64,000 bases of DNA, taken from positions 4,092,001 through 4,156,000 of the forward strand of contig NZ_CP010849.1 of NCBI RefSeq assembly GCF_000931445.1, read 5' to 3'. Source of the DNA: Streptomyces cyaneogriseus subsp. noncyanogenus. GTDB taxonomy: Bacteria > Actinomycetota > Actinomycetes > Streptomycetales > Streptomycetaceae. Positions 1-8,300 of the stretch are shown here, piece by piece. The notes beneath the pieces were generated by a model. The model searched no databases and was not told the DNA's origin. It saw nothing but the letters and a program-made list of their open reading frames with translations. A program made the position numbers and the translations under genes. Every line of letters begins with the position of its first letter. Within the stretch, counting starts at the first letter, position 1.

Positions 1-127
1 CCCGGTGGGGAGAGGGCAGGGCCGGGAGCTTCGTCCGGGACAGGGGGATGACGGCCAGTCCGCGTTCCGCGGCGGACAGGGCGTGCGCGAGGGCCAGCGA
101 CGTGGCCTGCCGGTCGAGGGTGGCCAT
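1..127 (-). CDS. Bifunctional DNA primase/polymerase (prim-pol), N-terminal fragment
   Basis: Only the first 42 codons lie in the window; the gene runs off the left edge. The ATG at 127 opens a frame beginning MATLDRQATSLALAHALSAA and continuing with RGLAVIPLSRTKLPAL. This AL-x-YAxxGLAVxPL-like opening is typical of the archaeo-eukaryotic-type prim-pol proteins (Pfam Prim-Pol) common in Streptomyces. Such enzymes make primers or extend DNA, often in plasmid replication or damage tolerance. A GAGGG lies just before the start, and a LexA-like palindrome sits 11 nt upstream. Catalytic residues are outside the window, so the family call rests on the N-terminus alone. Confidence 0.6.
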   Translation of the reverse strand, partial: MATLDRQATSLALAHALSAAERGLAVIPLSRTKLPALPSPHR

Positions 128-137
128 GCCCTCATTT

Positions 138-153
138 TCGTACGAACGTTCGA
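138..153 (-). promoter_or_regulatory. LexA (SOS) box-like palindrome
   Basis: On the minus strand the site reads TCGAACGTTCGTACGA. It matches the actinobacterial LexA consensus TCGAAC-N4-GTTCGA at 11 of 12 defined positions, with one change in the right arm. It lies 11 nt upstream of the prim-pol start, where LexA would cover the promoter or leader. LexA control is inferred from the match alone. Confidence 0.5.
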
Positions 154-391
154 AGATGGAAAGGGGGCGTGCACCTGGCGCGCCGGGGGCGCGCGGTGGG
201 CGGGCCAGGGGCGGAGCGCCGCAGTGCTTGGGGCGCTTGAGCCGGAGCCGGTCGGCCCGCCCTCGGCCGGGATGCGAGGGACGCGAGGGATGCAAAGGGG
301 TTTATTGACTTTTCCTCATGCCTGAGGGGGAATCAGGGCATTCGGGGTGGTGCGCCGGAACCGGCTGGGCAACCTTGAACTCGTGACGTCG

Positions 392-432
392 TGCCCACCA
401 CCGAGGCGGCGGACCAACCGCCTCGGTGGGCA
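392..432 (+). promoter_or_regulatory. Strong hairpin in the leader of a small ORF
   Basis: TGCCCACC-a-CCGAGGCGG (392-409) pairs with CCGCCTCGGTGGGCA (418-432), with one bulged base and an 8-nt loop. No U-run follows, so it is not a classical terminator. It lies 65 nt before a well-primed 28-codon ORF and could be an attenuator or RNA-processing element. The rest of 128-496 shows only a T-rich patch near 300-320 and no convincing gene. Confidence 0.4.
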
Positions 433-496
433 GTCTGGTTCAGGTACTTCGCGCGCCGCGGCCACGAGCCGGTGCGCATCTTCCCGGAGGAGCAAC

Positions 497-583
497 ATGG
501 CAAGCATCGGTACCGCCCGCGACCGCGGCGACCCGGCCACCACGCGGCAGCGGGCGGCCGTCGGCCCCACTCCGCTGTGGTGA
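497..583 (+). CDS. Possible 28-aa peptide
   Basis: A near-ideal ribosome binding site (GGAGGAG, 485-491) sits 5 nt before ATG 497. The frame encodes 28 residues, beginning MASIGTARDR, rich in Arg, Ala and Thr, with no membrane segment, and ends at TGA 581-583. A GC-rich hairpin follows directly (589-618). The order hairpin, RBS, short ORF, terminator looks like a genuine small transcript. The product is not recognised. The alternative is a non-coding RNA whose RBS is fortuitous. Confidence 0.4.
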   Translation: MASIGTARDRGDPATTRQRAAVGPTPLW

Positions 584-588
584 GCTGA

Positions 589-618
589 GGGGCCGGGGCG
601 GCCCGGCCGCCCGGCCCC
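589..618 (+). terminator. GC-rich hairpin terminator after the 28-aa ORF
   Basis: GGGGCCGGG (589-597) and CCCGGCCCC (610-618) are perfect 9-bp arms a few bases after the TGA of the small ORF. There is no T-run, which is normal for Streptomyces. Confidence 0.5.
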
Positions 619-868
619 GCGACCTGGGGTCTGTTTCATGGGGTTGTTTCACGTCCGCGCGGCGGTGCTCCGGCACCGCCGCGCAGACGTGTGTCCGGAC
701 GGGCGGGATACGGGCGCGACCAGTCTCGGGGCCGAACCCCCAGGGGCCCGCACCCCCTCGTCCACCTACAGGAGGTGCGGCAAACCCCACCCCTACAACC
801 TGAGGCGGACCCGGCTTCGGGACTTGGGGCCGATTTGGTGAAGCCCTCCCGCTCATAGCGTGGAGCCC

Positions 869-1429
869 ATGACCACACCCGTCTGCACCAGAGCTTCGGA
901 GGCCGCCGCGGCAGCGACGCAGACCCTCTCGTACCCGTCCTTCGCGTCGTACGTCAGGGCCCGCCAGCCGGTGCTGCTGCGTACCGCCCGGTCGCTGACC
1001 GCGAATCCCAGTGACGCGGAGGACCTGCTGCAGACCGCGCTCACCAAGACGTACGTCGCCTGGGAGCGGATAGAGGACCACCGCGCGCTCGACGGCTATG
1101 TGCGCCGGGCGCTGCTGAACACCCGGACCTCCCAGTGGCGCAAGCGCAAGGTCGACGAGTTCGCCTGCGACGAGCTGCCGGAGCCGGAACCGGCGCCCGG
1201 CGGCGACGACCCGGCCGAGCGGCAGGCGCTGCGCGACGCGATGTGGCGGGCGGTCATGCGGCTGCCCGCCCGGCAGCGGGCGATGGTCGTCCTGCGCTAC
1301 TACGAGGATCTCAGCGAGGCCCAGACGGCCGCCGTGCTCGGCGTCTCCGTCGGCACGGTGAAGTCGGCGGTGTCGCGGGCGCTGGGCAAGCTGCGGGAGG
1401 ACCCGGAGCTGCGCGTGTCCGGACCGTGA
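869..1429 (+). CDS. SigE-family RNA polymerase sigma factor (ECF, group 41-like)
   Basis: This 186-aa protein directs RNA polymerase to a specific promoter set. It has the two conserved ECF regions: sigma-2 (about residues 25-90, with VLLRTARSLTANPSDAEDLLQ) split here by no gap, and sigma-4 (about 125-180, with LPARQRAMVVLRYYEDLSE followed by an AVLGVSVGTVKS helix-turn-helix). The acidic linker EPEPAP separates them. ATG 869 is preferred because GTGGAG (860-865) serves as RBS; a GTG at 860 would add three residues. The short, linker-type architecture matches the Streptomyces SigE family, some of which take part in differentiation. No anti-sigma gene is adjacent, so the controlling signal is unknown. 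Confidence 0.85.
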   Translation: MTTPVCTRASEAAAAATQTLSYPSFASYVRARQPVLLRTARSLTANPSDAEDLLQTALTKTYVAWERIEDHRALDGYVRRALLNTRTSQWRKRKVDEFACDELPEPEPAPGGDDPAERQALRDAMWRAVMRLPARQRAMVVLRYYEDLSEAQTAAVLGVSVGTVKSAVSRALGKLREDPELRVSGP

Positions 1430-1454
1430 GGTGATCGATCACCCTCTCCTAGTG

Positions 1455-1472
1455 ACATACCACGCGGTATGT
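1455..1472. promoter_or_regulatory. TetR-type operator upstream of acyl-CoA ligase
   Basis: ACATACC (1455-1461) and GGTATGT (1466-1472) form a perfect 7-bp inverted repeat around ACGC. Its position 59 bp before the ligase start suits a repressor site. The ATACC-N4-GGTAT core resembles operators of TetR-family regulators of lipid metabolism. No adjacent regulator gene obviously matches it. Confidence 0.55.
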
Positions 1473-1530
1473 GCGCAGAATCAGCGCAACCCTTGCCGCC
1501 GCGTAGGCAATGTCGCCCCGGGAGGATGCC

Positions 1531-3186
<1,656 letters not shown>

Positions 3187-3220
3187 CGGCCCCTGGCCCC
3201 CCGGCCGCCGTACGCCCGGC

Positions 3221-3296
3221 CTCACCGCCGTACGGCACCTCACCGCCGTACGGCTCGTGCTCACCGTCGTACGGCCCGGCCTCACCGCCGTACGGC
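3221..3296. repeat. Four tandem copies of a 16-bp unit overlapping an MFS stop codon
   Basis: CTCACCGCCGTACGGC recurs at 3221, 3239, 3260 (one mismatch) and 3281, at 18-21 bp spacing. The last copy contains the final codons and TGA of the minus-strand MFS gene, so the gene's 3' end appears copied three more times downstream. A partial copy sits near 3207. Confidence 0.8.
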
Positions 3297-4484
3297 TGTC
3301 GCCGCCCAGCCCAGCAGCAGCCACACGCCGGCCACCGCGCAGACCCCGTGCCAGCCGAGGTGGCCGAAGGCGGGGCCGGCCAGGGCGGAGGCGAGCGCGC
3401 CGCCCGCGAAGCCGGAGACGACGTACGCGGTGTTGGCGGCGGCCGGGGTGGCCGTCGTGGTCAGCGCCAGGGTCTGGTTGGCGACGTGGGAGGCGACCAG
3501 GGCGGCGTGGATCGCGACCGCGGCGGCGAACAGGGCCACGAGCGCGTGCCCGCCCAGCCAGAACAGCGGCACCGACACCGCCGCGACCAGGAAGGCGGTC
3601 CGTACGACCTTGGCCGCGCCGAAGCGGTCCACCATGCCGCCCGCCAGCGGGGCCACGGCGCTCGCGGTCAGCCCGAACAGGCCGAACAGCCCCGCGGTCG
3701 CGGTCGACAGGCCGTAGGCGGGGCCGGTCAGCAGCAGGGCCAGCGAGGTCCACACCGCGCTCCACGCGCCGTACATCCCGGCCTGGCGCGCACAGGCCCG
3801 CCACAGGTCGGGCGAGCGGCGCAGCAGACCCGGCAGGGCGGCGATGCCGGCCAGGAAGGAGGGGGCGCCGGGGCGGCGCTCCGAGGGGAGGGCCCGCGAG
3901 GTCGCCAGGCCCAGGAGCAGGGTGAGGACGGCCGAGCCCGCGAAGACCCACCGCCAGCCGAACGCCTGTCCGGCCAGTCCGCCCAGCACCCGGGCGGCGA
4001 CGATGCCGGTGAACAGACCGGCGATGACGGCGGCGACATGGCGGGCCCGGCGGTCGGCGGGGGCGCGCTCGGCGACCAGGGGGACGAGCAGCTGGGGGAT
4101 GACGGTCGCGGCGGCGGCCACGAAGACGGCCACGGCGAGGGCCGCCGTGCCGGGCGCGGCGGCGGCGCCGATCAGCGCGACCGTGGTGACCACGGTGAGG
4201 GCGCCGACCAGGCGGCGCCGGTTGGCGCCGTCTCCGAGCGGGGCGAAGAAGAGCAGGCCCACGGCGTAGCCGCCCTGCGCCACCGAGGCGATCCAGGCCA
4301 CGGCGGAGGCGGTGGAGCCGTAGTCGCGGGCGATGAGGGGGAGCAGCGGGGCCGCGAGGTAGATGTTGGCCGCCGTGACGGCCGTGCAGACGGCGATGAG
4401 GACCAGGAAGAGGGAGGACCGGTGTCCGCCCGGCTGCTCCACGGGGGACCGGAGCGGACGGGCGGTGGCGGGGGCTGACGGCAT
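3282..4484 (-). CDS. MFS transporter, 12-TM type
   Basis: A 400-aa integral membrane protein of the major facilitator superfamily, probably an exporter. Hydrophobic segments begin near residue 25 (SLFLVLIAVCTAVTAANIYL) and continue in two six-helix halves. The loop motif GDGANRRR between helices 2 and 3 matches the MFS signature position. ATG 4484 is used; the longer open frame up to 4622 crosses the operator region and overlaps the divergent TetR gene. It is transcribed away from that TetR gene at 4613, and two operators of the same design lie between them, so it is probably the repressed target. The substrate is unknown. Confidence 0.85.
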   Translation of the reverse strand: MPSAPATARPLRSPVEQPGGHRSSLFLVLIAVCTAVTAANIYLAAPLLPLIARDYGSTASAVAWIASVAQGGYAVGLLFFAPLGDGANRRRLVGALTVVTTVALIGAAAAPGTAALAVAVFVAAAATVIPQLLVPLVAERAPADRRARHVAAVIAGLFTGIVAARVLGGLAGQAFGWRWVFAGSAVLTLLLGLATSRALPSERRPGAPSFLAGIAALPGLLRRSPDLWRACARQAGMYGAWSAVWTSLALLLTGPAYGLSTATAGLFGLFGLTASAVAPLAGGMVDRFGAAKVVRTAFLVAAVSVPLFWLGGHALVALFAAAVAIHAALVASHVANQTLALTTTATPAAANTAYVVSGFAGGALASALAGPAFGHLGWHGVCAVAGVWLLLGWAATAVRR

Positions 4485-4515
4485 GAGCGGAGGGACTCCT
4501 TCGAGCCAACTCGAA

Positions 4516-4589
4516 CAACTAACTGGTTGGTTGGAAGCCTCGACAGTCTGCGCCGACCCTGAATTCCTTGTCAACCAAACAGTTGGTTG
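4516..4589. promoter_or_regulatory. Two TetR operators between divergent MFS and tetR genes
   Basis: CAACTAA-CTGG-TTGGTTG (4516-4533) and CAACCAA-ACAG-TTGGTTG (4572-4589) share the design 7-4-7. The second is a perfect palindrome; the first has one arm mismatch. They are 56 bp apart, one near each divergent promoter, which fits autorepression plus control of the transporter. Confidence 0.75.
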
Positions 4590-4612
4590 GTACGCCGGGG
4601 TACGCTGACCCC

Positions 4613-5191
4613 ATGGCAGCAAGGGACCCCGAGGCCACGAAGGCCCGGATCTTCCAGGCGGCGATCGCCGAGTTCTCCCGGTACGGCATCGCGGGCGCCA
4701 GGATCGACCGCATCGCGAGCGAGGCCAAGGCCAACAAGCAGCTCATCTACGCCTACTTCGGCAACAAGGCGGAGCTGTTCACCCAGGTGCTCGGCCGCTG
4801 CATGGTCGATCTGGCCGCCGCGGTGCCGGTCGACCCGGACGACATCGACGGCTGGCTGGACCGGCTGATGGACTACCACGCCGCCCACCCCGAACTACTG
4901 CGCCTGCTGTTCTGGGAGGGCATCGAGTACGGCACGGCCGAGCTGCCCGACGAGGCCGCGCGCCAGCAGCACTACGCCGAGAAGGTCGCCGCCGTGGCGG
5001 ACAGCCAGGCGCGGGGCGTGATCAGCGACGCCATCCCGGCCCGGGACCTGCTCTTCCTGCTGATCGCCATGGCCAACTACGCCACCGTCGTCCCGCAGAT
5101 GAGCCGCATCCTCGTCGGCGGGGAAGACGCCGCCCGGGACCGCCTGCGCAGGTCGGTGAAGGAGGCGGCCCGCAGGCTGGTCGCCACCTGA
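4613..5191 (+). CDS. TetR-family transcriptional regulator
   Basis: A 192-aa repressor. The N-terminal helix-turn-helix is clear (IDRIASEAKANKQLIYAYFG, about residues 28-47) followed by the usual NKAELF. The rest is the helical ligand-binding and dimer domain. There is no RBS: a TACGCT hexamer at 4601-4606 lies 7 nt before the ATG, so the mRNA is probably leaderless. It is divergent from the MFS gene at 4484 and shares two matching palindromic operators with it. The ligand is probably a transported compound, but nothing shows which. Confidence 0.9.
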   Translation: MAARDPEATKARIFQAAIAEFSRYGIAGARIDRIASEAKANKQLIYAYFGNKAELFTQVLGRCMVDLAAAVPVDPDDIDGWLDRLMDYHAAHPELLRLLFWEGIEYGTAELPDEAARQQHYAEKVAAVADSQARGVISDAIPARDLLFLLIAMANYATVVPQMSRILVGGEDAARDRLRRSVKEAARRLVAT

Positions 5192-5199
5192 GCCGGACC

Positions 5200-5242
5200 G
5201 CCGGGACCGCCGGAACCGCGGCCCCCGTCCGGCGGTCCCGGC
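5200..5242. terminator. Bidirectional hairpin terminator
   Basis: GCCGGGACCGCCGG (5200-5213) pairs perfectly with CCGGCGGTCCCGGC (5229-5242). It lies between the convergent TetR gene and the large sensor gene. Confidence 0.7.
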
Positions 5243-5321
5243 GCGAGTCGTTCCCGCGCCGGACAGGAGCCCCGGGCGGCGGCCCGGGGCGGCAGACCGG
5301 CGCGGCGGGCCGCGCGTCGGC

Positions 5322-8300
5322 CTAGTTGGTGCCGATCCGGGCCAGCAGGTCGACGATCCGCGACTGCACCTCGGTGCTGGTGGACCGCTCCGCGAGGAAC
5401 AGCACCGTCTCCCCCGAGGCCAGGCGCGGCAGGTCGGCCGGGTCGACGGCGGCCGTGTAGACGACCAGCGGGGTGCGGTTGAGCTGCCCGTTCGCGCGCA
5501 GCCAGTCCACGATGCCGGCCTGGCGCCGGTGCACCCGCATCAGGTCCATCACCACCAGATTCGGCCGGAACTGCGTCGCCAGCGCCACCGCGTCGGCGTC
5601 GCTCGCCGCCCGCGCCACGTGCATCCCGCGCCGTTCCAGCGTGGCGGTCAGCGCGAGCGCGATCTCCGGGTGCTCCTCGATGAGCAGCACGCGCGGCGGG
5701 TGCTGCTCGCTGTCGCGCGGGGCGAGCGCCTTCAGCAGCACCGCGGGGTCGGCACCGTAGGCGGCGTCCCGCGACGCCTGCCCGAGCCCGGCCGTGACCA
5801 GCACCGGCACCTCGGCCGCGACCGCCGCCTGCCGCAGCGACTGGAGCGCCGTGCGCGTGATCGGCCCGGTCAGCGGGTCGACGAACAGCGCGGCGGGGAA
5901 GGCCGCGATCTGCGCGTCGACCTCCTCGCGCGAGTGCACGATCACCGGCCGGTAGCCGCGGTCGCTCAGCGCCTGCTGCGTGGACACGTCCGGCGCGGGC
6001 CACACCAGCAGCCGGCGCGGGTTGTCCAGCGGCTCCGGCGGCAGCTCGTCGTCCAGCGGCTGCGGACGCGGGGTGTCCGCCACCTCGACGGCCCCGCCGG
6101 GACCGTCCAGCGGCTCGGGCCCCTCGGCGGCGTTCTCGTCGGGCGCGCCTATGGCGTACGACCGTCCGGCACCCTCACTGGCCTGTGCGAGCCGGGGCGG
6201 CTGGCCCGTCGGCGCCGGAGCGCCCGGCTGCGGCTGCCCCGGTGTGCGCGGCTGCTCGGCCGCCGGGTGCGGCCGGGCACCCTGCTCCGGCCGGGCGGCG
6301 GCCGGGTCGGGCGGCGTCCCCAGCTTGCGGCGCCGGCCCGAACCGCCCGGCTGGTGCGGCGCGGGCGTGGCCGACGGCTGCTGCACCTGGGCGGCCTGCC
6401 GGGTGAACGGCACGCCCTGGCCCAGCGTGCGCACGCTGATCGACCGCCCCTGCGTGGAGTGCGGGTCCACCGGCACCGCGGCCTCCGCGGGCAGCGGCTG
6501 CGCGGGCCGCGGGGACTCCGGCGGCAGCGGAGCCGTCCCCGGGAGCGGCGCACCCGGCGCGGGTGCCGGCGCGGCCGGCGGCACGGGGGCGGCGGCACCG
6601 GCCGCGCGGGACTCCTCCGGGACGTCACCGGGCGGTACCGGGGCGGCGGTGCCGTGCGCGGGTACGGCGTTCGCGGCGCCGTCCGGCGGCACGGGGGTGC
6701 CGGGAGCCGGGGTCTCACCGGCGACGGGCCACGGCTGTGGCGCGGGGACAGCCTGCGCGGCGGGACCGGGCGGGCCGGCGACCGCCTCGTCCGGCGCCTG
6801 CTGGGGTGGCCGGGGCGCTGCCTGCGGCTGCGGGAGGGGCTGGGCGATCGTGCCGGACTGCGGGGCGGGCACCCCGGCCTGATGACCCGTCTGCCCGATC
6901 TGCCCGATGTGTCCGGTCTGTCCGGCCGCGTGACCGGCCTGACCGGTCGCGATCGGCGCATTCGACGCGGTCGGCGCGGAGCCACCCTGCGGCTGCGCCT
7001 GCCCGGCGGACGGCGCTTCCGCGGCCTGCTCCGGCGTGCGGCCGGGCACCGCCGCCGTGGCGGGCACCGAGGACGGCACCGAGGCCGGCGCCGAAGCCGG
7101 GACCGGAGCCGGAATCTGCCCCGGGACGCGGCCCTGAGCCTGCCCCGGAATCGGGGCCGGGGCCTGTCCCGGGATCTCGCCGGGGGTCCGGGCCGTCGCC
7201 CGCGCGGCAGGGCCGCCCTGCGCCGCGACCGGCACCCCCCGGCCCGCGGTGTCCTGGACCGGAACGCCCTGCGCGGGAACGGCGACCCCCTGGCCCTGGG
7301 TCCCGGCCGGCGGGACGGCCGGGACCGGAGCACCCGGCGGCACGGCCACGGGCCGGCGACGCCGGCCGGTCGAATCGGTCACCGGATGCGGCTGCGGCGC
7401 GGTGTGCCCGGCGGACTGGTCGTGCGGTACGGCGTCGTGCCGGCCCTCGCCGGCCTCACCGTCACCGGAAGCCCCCGCACCGGAGGGCATCGCACCGGCC
7501 GTCCCGGCGGCGTCCGTACCGTGCGCCGGTCGGTGGCCCCGCGCCTGAGCGGGGATGTCGGCCCCAGGCGCCGCGGCCGACGCGGAAGGCTCCGGCACCG
7601 CCGGACCCTCCGCACCCACCGGAACAGGCCCACGAGGGCTCTGCGGTGCCTGCGGCATCCGCGGCGCCTGCGGCACCCCGGCTCCCGGAGCTGCCGGAGT
7701 TGCCGGAGCCGCCGGGGTTTCCGTCGGCCGGACACCGCCCGCCGCTCCGGCGGGCCGGTCCGCCTCGGCGGGCGGCAGGGCGAACACCTGACGGGGCCCG
7801 GCCTCCTGCGCCGCGGCGCGTTCGGCCGCCGAGGCCAGGGCGCGCCGCCTGCGTCCGGTCGGCCGGGACGGGTCGTCCGGGGCGGACGGGTCGGCCTCAC
7901 CGGACGGCGCGGGCAGCGCCGGCGGCAGTGCGTGCTGTTCGTCGGCGGGATGCCGGGCCCGCCGACCGGACGGGGCGGGGACGCCCTGCGGCGGCACGGT
8001 GCCGCCCAGACCGGTGCCCGAGGCCGCGGTCCCCGCGGCGTGCTCGGCGGCCGTGACGACGGCACCCTCGGCCACGCCGGAAGCCTGCCCCGCGGCCGCG
8101 GCCGCGTCGTCGGACGGCCGGCGGCGACGGCGGCCGGTACCGCCGGGCACCTCGCCCGGCAGCGGCGCGGCCGGTGCCGGGACGGGCGCGGGCGCCTCGG
8201 CCGCGCGCCTCCTGCGGCGTCCGGTCGGCACGGCCCCTTCCCCTTCGGCGCCGGGGACGCCGGAACCGTCCGTGTCACCGCCCGGGGCCACGAGGTCGCT

